Shown piece after piece: positions 45,758 through 58,100 of a DNA stretch of 64,000 bases. The first letter of the stretch is position 1, and every line of letters starts with the position of its first letter. The DNA comes from Selaginella moellendorffii (Eukaryota; Streptophyta; Lycopodiopsida; Selaginellales; Selaginellaceae). A model generated the notes under the pieces. The model had not been told where the DNA came from. It saw only the letters and a program-made list of their open reading frames with translations, and searched no databases. The stretch spans positions 1,033,580 to 1,097,579 of the forward strand of contig NW_003314312.1 of assembly GCF_000143415.4 (NCBI RefSeq), read 5' to 3'. Made by a program: the position numbers and the translations under genes.

Positions 45758-46824
45758 AAATACTAGAGGATTTTTTAAGGAAGAATCTACTTTATTTTGT
45801 AACCAATATAATAAATGTTTTGCATACTATTTGATAGATATTATGTTTCTATGTTCTTTTCCAATATCAATGGATTTTTTGTATAAAGATACTTTTGGTA
45901 TCTCAAAAGAGATAAGAAGTGTACATGCTTCAAATTGTAGTGCATGCATGTAATAGGACATTTCATATATTGTTAACCCCTGATCTAGAGATTATCAGGT
46001 CTTAGAGTTTAAGAGATGCTTCCTTCTGTTTTAATACCTTGTGTTTCTTGGCATTAGATGTGGAAGGTAATCCAGTTTATTAATGATTGGTTTCAAATGC
46101 TTTTGCGGGCAATATTAGAAATGACTTTGATTCACTATTAATTTGCTCTCTATGGAATTTGAAGTTCTTATTATGAGTATAGTTCCTTTTTAAGTTTGTT
46201 TCAAATTTGTGTCATTGAAATGTTTCTTTCCAAATTTACTAGAAAATGTAGAGAAAGAGGAGGAAGATGGCCTTCTATCCAATTTTAGTGACTCGGATTG
46301 TGTTTTATATGTGGATAGCAACAATGATGTTCTCCTAGTGGTTTGATTAGTTTCCAACTTCCTAGATTCAATTCATTTGCATGTTTCTAAGTCTTTCATC
46401 AGTTTTTTGCGATTGAGGGGATTTGGTAGTCAAGCCACATTTGGCACTTGGATGCACCTAAAGATCCTCGAGACTAAGACTACAACTTACCTCACATGCT
46501 ACCTTAGAATTTCCAAATCAACACTGTACAAATATGTATGGCTTGTCAATCAAAATTGGAGAGGTGTATACTACAAGGTACCACATAAAAAAGTATTTCA
46601 TCACATCCGAACTAACAATGCCATGAATCAAGGTGGCACAAATTGGGGGATTATCAATTCTTGATTTAATTGTTGAATTGAAAGATAATAGTTTAGCTGA
46701 CACCAAATTCATGACACCTTAGCCACTCACAACCTAACTAGGCTACAACAAAGGCACTTAACAAGGATTTGACAATGGATTTACAAGAATTAAGAGGGTT
46801 ATGTAAGGAATCAACTCTCCAAGA
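45758..46824. other. AT-rich intergenic DNA before the LTR element
   Basis: Stops in all frames and no family signal. A short open frame at 46377-46664 has no recognisable domain, though phrases such as YKVPHKKVFHHIRT suggest old transposon debris. Confidence 0.4.
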
Positions 46825-47943
46825 TGTCGTAGGCTAAAGGATCCCCGAAAGCATGACCAAAATGACAAAGAGTTCATCGGATGGGACCAAGTCGAAGATC
46901 GAGTCCAAGACCAACTCTAAAACTGAGTTCGAGATAGAGTTCGAGATCGAGCCCAAGGCCGAATTGGAGACCGAGTTCGAGACCGAGTTCGAGACCGAGT
47001 TCAAGATCCAAATTGGGTCCGAGGTCGAGTCTGAAGTCGGGTCCGAGATTGGGTCCGAGATCGAGTCCGAGATCGAGTCCGAGACCGAGTCCGAGACCGA
47101 GTCCGAAGTCGGTTCCGAGATCAAGTCCAAGATCGAGTCCGAGACCGAGTCCGAGTACTAATACGGGTCAAGGGGTGAAAGCCCAAAGCATGCGTCTCCT
47201 AGGGGGGGGTGCAAGGGGTTCCAAAAGTATAGTAGGGATAGTGAGGTCCAGGAACCAATTTTGAAAGAACTCTCCAATGGTGCTTCCAAACTGGCTTGAG
47301 GTTGAGATTGGGGCTGAGGGGCCTTGGGTGGGAGTGAGCAAGGACTTGGGTGCTGTCAGAGGGGCCACCCTAGGAAGTGCTCAAGAGCAGCTCCCACTCC
47401 CGAAAGGGAAACCAACTGCGGTGCTCCCGGCTCATGTGGAGTGGTGCCCCACTTGAGTACCATGCAGCTCATTGGTCCTCGCCCTTCCTAGGGGCTTGGG
47501 CCTTCCTTCGGGATGGAAGTGGGGGGGTAGAGGTACCCATACCGAGCCGTTAGGCCACGGTGTTTCGCCCCGGCATCCCGAAGTAAGTGTTGCACCCAAG
47601 ACTTGGGATTTAGAGGGTCCCATGATCAAGTCTTGTGGTACCAAGGGGTGTTAGGAACCTGGAGGCTTGGTGTGCTTGGCTGCTTGTGCCTATGGGGAGT
47701 GTAGCCGAACCTTAAGTCCAGTCTAACCTGGGGAGGGGGATTGGGAGAGATTTGGGAATCCGTGGATGGGTGGCTAACGCTCCGTTGCTCGTGCAGTGAG
47801 TAGCTGAAACCAAGTAGGACTATGTAGGAGCTGGTACCATAGGAGGGAACCTTGGCGAGGGAACTTAGCAAAAACCAAGGCAGTGTTGGACGGATAGACG
47901 AGGTAAGTTGGCAAATTGGAAAAAGAAAAATTTATGGCTTACA
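46825..47943 (+). repeat. 5' LTR
   Basis: 1119 bp, starting TGTCGTAGGC and ending TTATGGCTTACA. The first 330 bp is a degenerate GAGTCCGAGATC-type repeat; the rest is unique and matches the 3' LTR nearly base for base. Confidence 0.88.
46870..47160. repeat. Degenerate CGAGTC satellite within the 5' LTR
   Basis: Arrays of six- and twelve-base units (GAGTCCGAGATC, GAGTCCGAGACC, GAGTTCGAGACC) run for about 290 bp. Because the unit length is a multiple of three, frames read as acidic ETESE or basic GPRSSPR repeats without being genes. Confidence 0.9.
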
Positions 47944-47946
47944 ATT

Positions 47947-47959
47947 TGGTATCAGAGCC
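47947..47959 (+). promoter_or_regulatory. Primer-binding site (initiator tRNA-Met type)
   Basis: TGGTATCAGAGCC, three bases after the 5' LTR, complementary to the 3' end of plant initiator tRNA-Met. This is the usual primer for plant Ty3/gypsy and copia elements. Confidence 0.93.
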
Positions 47960-48002
47960 TTTTCCTCGGTTCTAACGAAGGATAAAAGCGGATTGCTGGG
48001 AG

Positions 48003-50492
48003 ATGGTAAAGGCGGGGCATAAACGAACCAAGGCGGAGACAGAACCTCTGCCAGAGTTGGAGCCTCCGGTTGAACAAGAGGCTATGGATGAGGAATCCTT
48101 GCATGAGGAGGACTCTAGTGAGGAAACTTCCAAACAGGAGTCCGGTGGTGAGGTTCGGTCGTCTAAGGCTCGATTGAACGTTTTAGAAGGACAATTGGCA
48201 CAGACCAATGCCTTGCTGGAGACTCTTGTGCGCAAGCTAAAGCGTGACGAGAAGCGGAAGAAAAGGCAAAAGACTGCGGATGCTGGCAGCGCAGAAGGTG
48301 CGGACCCTTCGGCAGGGACTGAGGCAAAACCAAACAAGGTCGAACAAACCAAAGTGGAATCAGTCCCACAAGCAGTGCCCAAGTACAAACCAAAGCCCCC
48401 ACCAGTCTTCAAGGGAGTGAATGACTATAAGGTGGTGGAGGATTGGTTTTACGATATGGAGGATTACTTCTAAGCGTTATGGTTACCGAGCTCAGAGAAG
48501 GTCCTATGTGCAAAACCATACTTGGCAGATAATGCCAAGTCTTGGTGGAGAACGACGGAGGCCAACGAAGGACCGGTGGCCACTTGGGACATGATGAAGG
48601 CGAGGATTTGTGCGACTTACATTCCTCTGAATGCTACTCTGCATCTAAGAGATGAGTTGAGTAGGCTAAAGTAGACCGGAACCATTCAGGAGTATGTGAA
48701 TGGGTTCATGGCAAAGAGGATACTTGTCACGGATATGGGGGATATGGATGTGTTCTATGCCTTCATATCGGGCTTGCAAACCTGGGTTTGCGGCGAGGTG
48801 ATACAGTGGAACCCGACTAATTACAAAGAAGTGTTGGATGCGGCTATCAAAGTGCATTTCAACGATAACTTGCGAAAGGGGAACACGACGGGGTCGGGGT
48901 CCACGTTTAGCAAAGGGGCCAAACCAAGGGGAACATATAGCAAAGGAAAATTCAAGAAGAGTTTCTCTAAGAATGAGTCCTCAGGGTTCCGGAAAAGCAA
49001 ATTCGGTGGCCAGCGAGCAAGTACGTGGGGGAGTCAAGCAAAAAGAGACAAACCCACAGATAAGAAGGTTAAGTCGTTTAGCAGCATAGGAAACAACGTA
49101 TGCTACAACTGCGGTGAAGCGGGACACTTTTCGAGGGAGTGTCCCTACCCGAAGAAGGCTAGAGCCAATATGGCCATTAAGTTGGGTGAAGTCCAAACTG
49201 AGGTATGTGATGCAGCCCCTAGCTCAAAGTTACTCATTACACGAGCAACTTTGGCAGAGAGTCGTTCGCGACATCTACTAGCCCTCCGAGGGAAGCTCGG
49301 AGGTAGCTTTGTTAAGATCCTTATTGACACAGGTGCTTCGGATAATTTTGTGGCTGCAGACATAGTCTGGCAAGCCAGACTAACGGTGCAGCAGCTGGGC
49401 GAACCAAGGACTATAGAGTTTGTTCAAGGTAGCCAAAGCACCAATGAGGTACTTTGACAAGCGAGAGTCGAAGTAGGGACTTGGGAAGTAGACATGGACT
49501 TCACCGTGTTGGACATGGCGGGATTTGACATGATCTTCGGGATGGATTGGTTCAATCGGTTCGTGGTAGCCCTGCATGGACAAAGTAGAAACCTTGTGGT
49601 ACTAGCGAATGCCCAAGGAAGAAGATCCAGGGTGGAGGCCCAGGATCTAAAGGTAGGGCAATACAAGGCTAAAGATTCGTGCTTAAACCTGGTGTCCACG
49701 AGAGGACAACTCACTAAAGGGACCAAGGCTGCATTTTTGTGCTTACTCTCGGTGAGGAGTGACAAAAATATAGGAATGGAAGAAGTACCTTTAATGATCC
49801 AGCGGGTGTTGGACCAATTCCGAGATACCATGCTGGAGGACCTATCAGCGAGGTTGCCCCCCACACAACCGATAGAACATAAGATTGAGCTAGTCGAGGG
49901 TGCTGAGGCGGTGGTTCGTCCCCCCTATCGTTTGAACGAAAAAGAACTCGCGAAGCTCAAGTGCCAACTAGAGGAGTTGGTGGACAAAGGGTATGTTAGG
50001 TTGAGCAAGTCGCTGTATGGGGCGCCAGTGTTATTTGTGAAACAGAAAGATGGATCTATGTGCATGTGCATAGACTACCGGTTGCTCAACAAATATACAA
50101 AGAAGAATAAGTACCCTTTGCCAAGGATTGAAGATCTGTTCGATAGGTTGGGAAAGGCAAAATACTTCTCGAGGATTGACCTAAGGTCAGGATACTACCA
50201 AATTAGGGTAGCAGAGGAAGATATCGAGAAGACAACTTGTCGAACGAGGTATAGGAGCTTCGAGTTTCTAGTGATGCCCTTCGGGCTATGCAATGTGCCA
50301 GCAACGTTTTCGGCGTTGATGAACCATATCTTTGTACCCTATCTGGATCACTTTGTGGTTGTCTATATTGACGACATCTTGATCTATAGCGAAACGCTAG
50401 AGGAGCATGCCAAACACTTGACGAAGGTGTTTGAGAAACTAAGGGAACACCAGCTGTATGCTAAAGAGAGCAAATGTGACTTTGCTCAATAA
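48003..50492 (+). pseudogene. Ty3/gypsy gag-pol reading frame with three in-frame stops
   Basis: One frame stays open from 48003 to 50492 apart from stops at 48471 (TAA), about 48673 (TAG) and 49455 (TGA). Order: acidic N-terminus, coiled segment, the gag core (WFYDMEDYF, NAKSWWRTTEA, YVNGFMAKR), a CCHC knuckle CYNCGEAGHFSREC, the aspartic protease ILIDTGASDNFVA and the reverse transcriptase ([55 protein letters not shown]). The YIDD active site is intact. It ends at SKCDFAQ followed by a stop 10 nt before the 3' LTR. RNase H, integrase and chromodomain are absent. Confidence 0.9.
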
Positions 50493-50502
50493 CTCTCAAA
50501 GG

Positions 50503-51623
50503 TGTCGTAAGCTAAAGGATCCCTGAAAGAATGACCAAAATGACAAAGAGTTCATCGGATGGGACCGAGTCAAAGATCGAGTCCAAGACCGACTCTGAGA
50601 CCGAGTTCGAGATAGAGTCCGGGATCGAGCCCGAGGCCGAATCGGAGACTGAGTTCGAGACCTAGTTTGAGACAGAGTCCGAGATCCAAATCAGGTCCGA
50701 GACCGAGTCCGAAGTCGAGTCCGAGATCGGGTCCGAGATCGAGTCCGAGATCAAGTCCGAGACCGAGTCCGAAGTCAGGTCCGAAATCAAGTCCGAGATC
50801 GAGTCTGAAACCGAGTCCGAGTACTAATACGGGTCAAGGGGTGAAAGCCCAAAGCGTGCGTCTCCCAGGGGGGGGGGGGGGGGGGGGGCTACAGGGGGTT
50901 CCAAAAGTATAGTAGGGATAGTGAGGTTCAGGAACCAGTCTTGAAGGAACTCTCCAGTGGTGCTTCCAAACTGGCTTGAGGTTGAGACTAGGGCCGAGGG
51001 GCCTTGGGTGGGAGTGAGCAGGGACTTGGGTGGTGCCGGAGGGGCCACCCTAGGAAGTGCTCAAGAGTAGCTCCCACTCCCGAAAGGGAAACTGACTGGA
51101 GTGCTCCCGGCTCATATGGAGTGGTGCCCCACTTGAGTACCATGCAGCTCATTGGTCCTCGCCCTTCCTAGGGGCTTGGGCCTTCCTTCGGGATGGAAGT
51201 GGAGGGGTAGAGGTACCCATACCGGGCCGTTAGGCCACGGTGTTTCGCCCTGGCGTCCCGAAGCAAGTGTTGCACCCAAGACTTGGGATTTAGAGGGTCC
51301 CATGATCAAGTCTTGTGGTACCAAGGGGTGTTAGGAACCTGGAGGCTTGGTGTGCTTGGCTGCTTGTGCCTATGGGGAGTGTAGCTGAACCTTAAGTCCA
51401 GTCTAACCCGGGGAGGGGGATTGGGAGAGGTTTGGGAATCCGTGGATGGGTGGCTAACGCTCCGTTGCTCGTGCAGTGAGTAGCTGAAACCAAGTAGGAC
51501 TATGTAGGAGCTGGTACCATAGGAGGGAACCTTGGCGAGGGAACTTAGCAAAAGCCAAGGCAATGTTGGACGGATAGACGAGGTAAGCTGGCAAATTGGA
51601 AAAAGAAAAATTTATGGCTTACA
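50503..51623 (+). repeat. 3' LTR
   Basis: 1121 bp, starting TGTCGTAAGC and ending TTATGGCTTACA. Matches the 5' LTR with scattered substitutions. It contains a G homopolymer of about 20 bases (near 50869-50888) where the 5' copy has about eight. Confidence 0.88.
50570..50825. repeat. Degenerate CGAGTC satellite within the 3' LTR
   Basis: Same repeat type as in the 5' LTR, slightly shorter and with a different unit order, so the array has changed since insertion. Confidence 0.85.
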
Positions 51624-54579
51624 GCTGATACACTGTTATATGGATTGTGAGTATTCTTTCATTTTTGCCTTTTTGTGATCACATATGATAATATGTTTAT
51701 TGTAGCATATTGCAAGTTTGTAAGTTATGGTTTCTATGTACATGCCATTATTTGTGGGGCAACTCATTATATTGTATCTTGCAAGCTTGTTACCTCCAAA
51801 GAATCCCATGCAATATTCAATACATATGGATAGATTTTTTATCGATTTGGAAGACCTAAGCATATCCAGAGTGACAATGCTCCAAAGCACAATGAGGTCG
51901 AGAGGGACATGGTCCACTATTGGAGTCTTATAGATAGAAGCTTTATATGTGGGACATTAATATGTAATTAAGTATTCACGATGTTAAAATTTTATCCAAA
52001 TAAGGACTAAATCCATTTCATTTTGCAGCACATAGAGCATTTGTGGAGAGAGCTCTTTGAGTGTATGGTGTTGTTTTATAAGCACTTTTTCAAGTTCATA
52101 GAAGACAAAAATTCTCAATGTATCTAATCCATGGCATAAACAAAGTTTACATTATGTCTTTGCTCCATACCTCAAGAAGGATATTTCGCACTAGATTGCA
52201 ATCTAGAATCTCTATAAGGATTGTTTGTATTGATGTGCTAATTACTTCAAACCATTTTATGTTTTTGCAAATTTATTTCAACTGATGGAACAAGAGTTTG
52301 GGTAAGAATTTTGGTAATGTTACAAATTTTTCCTAAATTGTGTTTTTGTAAGATTATGCCAATTATTGATGGAAAGATATTGAAGATTTACTTGGACCAT
52401 TTCTCTCCAATGTCAAAGGTGCAATTCTATCAGAGGTAATCTTTAGAGCAAGAATAGAACAATTTATTTTAATCTATTTCATTTTACTTGGCTACCTTAC
52501 AGATTTTTTATATTGTTTGAAACTAGATTTTTTTGATACATCAAGAGGGACTTAACTTTGATAAGAAATATTTATGTTATTTGGATCTAACAATAGAGTA
52601 TGCAATGGTTAATATCATGGTTGTAGATTTACCATTACATTAAGAGTGTCTTGCCTATAACAACACCAGTGAAGCAATGAGCTTTGGAAAAATTATACTT
52701 GGGTATACTTGGAGAAAACTATTAGAGTTTTCTTTAGTGTAAATTTAAAATTAAATTCAATTCTTGACTTTTCTAAATTTTATGGTTGCCATGTTCAAGA
52801 TTAGGGTATACACCAAGTCCCACCCATATTAAATGTGCCTTGAATACAAGGTGATGGCAATGTTACATATGATTTTGTTGATGGTTTGTTCATTCTTTGA
52901 TCGATTTGCGTGAGGCAAGGCTTGTAACACACACTCCCCCAATTGCAGGACCATTGCCTAAGCAAGAGCACCATAGCTGTGATGGTGGGTAGCTTCTCCT
53001 CGATCAGGTTTGCTGTGATTTTTAGACTTGAAGTAAGAACCTCGCCTACCTTAATAATAATAGACACTATGTAGGAAACACTTCACAAGCACGCACCCAA
53101 TTACTTGATATTCCACAATTGGCAAACCAATAGTCCTACAAGACACATGCCAGCCAATCGATTTGCCAAGTTCTACAGCAAGGACATCAATTCCAACAGC
53201 ATCCCACCTATAGCTCTCGATTGCATTTGAGTAAGTAGAGTGCCACCTAACATTGCATATGTTGTAGCATATGTGGAACCTCTAGCATGTTTCGTTCTCC
53301 TTGCCTTCTCTAGAAAGTAGCAGCCCGAGTGTCTGAAACAAGCAAGTCCAAATGCCTCAAGCCCATAGTGTTGTCTAATCTACAATGCTACCACCAACAT
53401 TAACTATGGGACATTTCATGCAAGCCCATATAATGCCATTGCTATCAGCCCATCTGCACCTACCACTATTCCATTATCTATTACAATGATCACAACTCCA
53501 TCTACTAGTACAAGTGCCACTACCTAGCCATCTACCTCCCAAAGCAACAAGTAGTCTAGCTTGGTAAGTTTTTCATTCATACTTATCTTTTTTCCATGTG
53601 TTTTTCCATGTAGGGTGAGTTGACAATGCTGCCATACCAGTAAGTTCATAGTTCCCCATCAGAATTCCACAACTACTCCCAAGGATTGAGATTGTCATTT
53701 AGTGGAGCTTTGACATTTAGATATATCTAAGGACCCTTAACATAGGTTGCCATCTAAGCCATAAGTATACCATGACCCCATGGACTCTTGCTTTTTTTTC
53801 CTTAGATTCCTTTGATTTATTTTTGTTTTGCTATGATAGACTTTCTCACCACTTTTGGTTGCAATGGACACCTATATCAATAACAATCAACAATTTTTAT
53901 TTTATCATCGTGGACTCCATGGCAATCAGTCCAAAGTCATTGGTGGCATGTCATTTTTAACACCCTTGATCCCCTGGTTGTTCACCACAACCCTTGTTAC
54001 CAAGTGGATTGCAATCCTGAAGACTTGGCATCTACACTTCTATGGCCGGAAAATAAAGCCATTGGTGAAAGTGATAGAACTTGATAAGATGGTAATGGAC
54101 CTCCCAAAGTGTCTCATATGGGGAGGCTTATACTCCAGCATTCCTTTCTAATTTGGCATAACCCAATATACAATTCTACTATCACTCCAATCCTTAGAAA
54201 TTTAACCTTTATCCATGACCAACCTTGTCTAGTGTTCAAGACAATCCAATGGTGGTTAGGCCCATGCCAAGTCCACAAAATTTTGCTTCAAATCTATCTA
54301 GTCTTGCTATTGGCCTCCTCAAATATCATGGGGAGCTATAGCAAACAAGGCCAATGCCAATCAGGCGATAATAATTTACCTATACAATGTCATAGAGTAT
54401 TTTACTAACAAACATTGGCTAAGTTATCAAAAGTAGGCTTGAACGCTTGAGGAAAGGATGCTTACGAATATAAGCCATTATCTTCTCCTCACAAATATAT
54501 GTTGTGATCCTTGCAATTGTAATTGCTACAAATGCCTTGACTACAGATGATAATCCCTTGGTGATAGCCATTCCTCTCG
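51624..54579. other. AT-rich intergenic DNA
   Basis: No gene, RNA or clear element. Short open frames occur at 53855-54151 and 54109-54408 without domain signals. Probably old transposon debris. Confidence 0.45.
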
Positions 54580-55170
54580 AGGCTAGCCGCGCAAGAACCA
54601 AACTGTAAACAACCAAATAGAACAACTCGAGAAATAATCTATATGGGTTCAAATATAGAAGGAAAGGGCCCATGAATAAAAATGCCTTTTTCCAATCGGT
54701 TAAGGGTCTTGGGATATTTAGGGTTAAACGTCCTTAGGTTTGAATAATACTGACCTCCTGGGAAGTCCAAAATTCAAGAGCTTATATTTGGTATTAGAGG
54801 GGTCTTAGGTCCGACTTTGTTAATTAGTTAGGGGAATCATACCATATGTTGATTGACATCTAGCTAGTCCAATTTGCTCTAGCTGAATTCAACCTAAGGG
54901 GTAGGGTGTCAAGAGAGCTGTAGCTCTCAGCTTCTGTTCACAAGGGTGTGAACTTGCAGGGAAGCATAATAAATTATAAGTAACCAAAAGGAACAACTTA
55001 AAAGACGATCCATAAGGGTTCAAATATATAAGGAAAGGGCTTATGAATAAAAGTGCACCTCTTTTTCCAATCAGTTAATGTTCTTAGGATATTTGGGGTT
55101 AAGTGTCCTTGGGTTTGAATAGTATTGGGCTAGTTGACCTCTCAAAAAGTCTAAAATTCAAGAACTTACA
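54580..55170 (+). mobile_element. TRIM-like miniature LTR element
   Basis: A direct repeat of about 200 bp flanks a 120-bp centre. The right copy (54907-55170) starts TGTCAAGAGA and ends AACTTACA. The left copy (about 54580-54786) lacks the start and ends CTTATA. The centre begins with TGGTATTAGAG (54789-54799), one mismatch from the tRNA-Met primer site TGGTATCAGAG, and ends with the purine tract AAGGGGTAGGG (54896-54906) directly before the right copy. Two terminal repeats, a primer site, a purine tract and no coding region define a terminal-repeat retrotransposon in miniature. Related sequences lie reversed at 18530-18965. Confidence 0.72.
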
Positions 55171-58100
55171 CAAACCAAGATGAGAATAATGAAGAAGAAG
55201 ACTCTGTGATGAAGAGGACATTCTTCCACTCCTAGAAGGACAATATAAACATCACAAAAGTCGAAAAATAAAGTGATAGTGGGGATGAACCACGCCAAAG
55301 ATCTCGAAAGACATCCTTGTCACAAGAGATAGTGGCTCCTAGCCATGCAGCTAGTAAAAAGCATCATGCTGTGATTGGAGGATCAATCTTTGGCTACAAC
55401 ATTGGGATCTTGAATAAAATTGATCAATCATACTTTTTGTGTAGGGACGTATATAAGAATTGGGTTGGATGTACAATAATTGAGAAAACTATTTCATACT
55501 GCTAAAATATTATATTGTAAATTTTTCTTTTTCTACATCAAGAAAGCTATACTTTGGCTATACAAACTTGCTCACACACGTTTGAGGCTATCTCACATTC
55601 TGGTAAGCACTGGATTGCTTATGGATTAGTGTTCCCTCATTTTTCCTTTTAGATTGCACCAAACAAAAAATTCAGTTATTTCCAATTTGCCTTCAATGTT
55701 AATTTTTGCATATTTAATTATAAGGTGGCCTACGCATTTAAGATTGGAGGAGCTTTGTTCTAGGAGGATGCCACAATAAATGCAGACGGGCCATATACAA
55801 AAGTCATTAGAGAGGCTATTCACCAAATTCTAGGATCTGTAAGTTTAATTTCTATTTGGCTACTAGAGTAACTTTGTGTTACAAATATATAAACTATTCA
55901 TGCTTAAAGAAGGAGCTATGTATTGGCATCCTAGGATGTTGGTGCATTTTAGGACATTGTGACAAGAAGGGTGGGATGTTGTAAGTTAAATTTAAAACAA
56001 TAATTTTGTATGGTCTTCATTTCTATATGCATAAACTGTCTTTGTGGCCTAGTTGCTATTTTAGCATTTGAATGTAATGCAAAAGTATCCCATAAGTGTA
56101 CAATTGCAACATTGGCAATTGCAACTGAAGCAATTCCAGATAAAAATGACTGATGACTTGCCCAAGGAGGACTATATGAGATGGATCTCAAGGCATGTGC
56201 ATTGTATATCTGGAATGCACTCAACTAACTATAAGGTGCATTAGATTTAAACAAAGAGGGTGATCAGCACAAGTTTGTGGATTCTATCCTAAAGAACCTA
56301 GCAATTACTAACTACAATACAGTGTTTGAGTCTAGATGATGAAGGTTATGAGCAGGCTATGGAGGCATGTGTAGCTGCAATAGTGTGGCATTACCTATTT
56401 ATAAAGTTGAATGTAGTGAGAGACTTACTCCAAGATAGCTTAGAATACTCAATGTGCATAGAAGCACATTAGAGGCTTTACAAGAGTCCCACGTTGCTAG
56501 GTGGGTTTTCATTTGTTGGGATAAATGCTTTGTTACAAGTCTTTATGGTAAGGATGATCATTCCTCCCAGGGAATTCATCAACTGCTTAGTCTTTGATTG
56601 GGACTTTGGAGAGAACTTCCATAATTGGATTATAGACATCATCCAAGGTAATTATGTACTTTCACAAACAACTAAAATTTTTGTATATTTAAGCATTTGA
56701 TAGATATGAGTCTAAAAGAGTTATCTAAGTTTTATCACTTTGTAGTTGATTCACTAGAATTCTAACCAAGAGAGCATATTTGGTTCCAAATTGAGACATT
56801 GGGTATATTATGTGCTCAATTTCCCAGATTTTCCATATGCATACGAGAAATTTTCTTCCACTTAATATACTTGTCAATGGAGTGGACCAAACACAAGATC
56901 CACTAGGCATTACAAAATCTAAAGAATTTGTATGGATTGGGTTGAGGTTGTGGAAGTATTGTAATTTAGGCACTTTGATAATAAAAATAGATAACTATCT
57001 TGAAAAGATATAGTTCCTTGACACTTTAAAAAATATTCTTTCCAATTCAACTTAGTTCATTAGCAAAGATGAAAATATTCAAAATATTCCAAAAATGCCA
57101 ATTATAAGCACTTGAGGCCCTTAGTAGCCTTTTGGCTTATATTTGCCTCATCAAGGGTAATCAATACAGCTTCCAAAGCAACTCCTAATTTAGGATTTGA
57201 GTCAAAATTATCAAGCTTGGGTGCACCATGATCCCCATTCTCGCTTGGGGAAGTCTCAACTTATTTCATAGTAAAACCAAAATCACATTTGGGTTTGTGA
57301 ACTTGTCATCACTTGCATCTCAAGCAAAAATATATCTCTCACTATCATTTTCTTCAACACAATGTTTCCCCTCAGTTATTGGCACAACATTAAAAGTAGT
57401 TTTGGGTTGCCTTGTTAGAGGGATTGTTGAGCCTTGAGAAGAGGAGGCATCATATAGAATCCTTAGTCTTATGCCCTATTTAATCCATTGTTGTGCCTCA
57501 AAGTAGTAGTAGAGTCCTCTCTAGTTTGCCATGTCATAAGGAAACCCAAAAACCTCAAACATTGCAACAGGATTAGAGCAAATAGAAAACCATCATAAAT
57601 CTACTTTTACCAAAGTGAGCACAAACTTCTAATCCCTAAAAACTGCAGTTCTTTGGCTGCAACGTACAAGATACATTCAATAGTTTTACCCTATACTTGG
57701 AAACTCTTTTTACAAATTTCAAATTTTAAAACAATTATGATTGGAAAGTGTTGAAAGTATTGAAAGTGTCTATTGTTGTTGCTCTTGAGTAAGGTTTTTT
57801 CTGCCTATACTTGTGTTCTTGCCCTTGCCTGCAAAACAATGACAAATAAATAGAGACAAGAATGTAGAGAAAAGAAGAAGAATAAAAAAGAACTTAGCCT
57901 TGAATTCAAAGGTGTGAGTAAGAATAAATATATATCACTCTCTCAACTCTACTTTGCATAAACAACCATAAGTGAGAGAAAGGATAGTTAATTCAATGCA
58001 AATGCATATAATAATAAGTGGGGGTTGTTTTTCAACACGTCTAAATATTACTTATATACTACATGATTTTATAATTATTCTTAACTATTTAACACTTGTC

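Larger units (their letters stand above)
46825..51623 (+). mobile_element. Ty3/gypsy LTR retrotransposon, internally deleted
   Basis: Two direct LTRs (46825-47943 and 50503-51623) begin TGTCGTA and end GCTTACA. Between them is a gag-pol frame of 2.5 kb, with a primer-binding site after the 5' LTR. RNase H and integrase are missing: the frame stops just after the reverse transcriptase palm and runs straight into the 3' LTR. Five-base flanks (CAAGA and GCTGA) do not match, so no target-site duplication is visible. No polypurine tract precedes the 3' LTR. It cannot move by itself. The LTRs remain similar, so it is younger than the pol relics at 15-17 kb. Confidence 0.9.

Noticed and set aside
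46834-47264. Acidic and basic repeat proteins in the LTR
   Set aside because: They are translations of a hexamer/dodecamer satellite. The same array occurs in both LTRs with different unit order.
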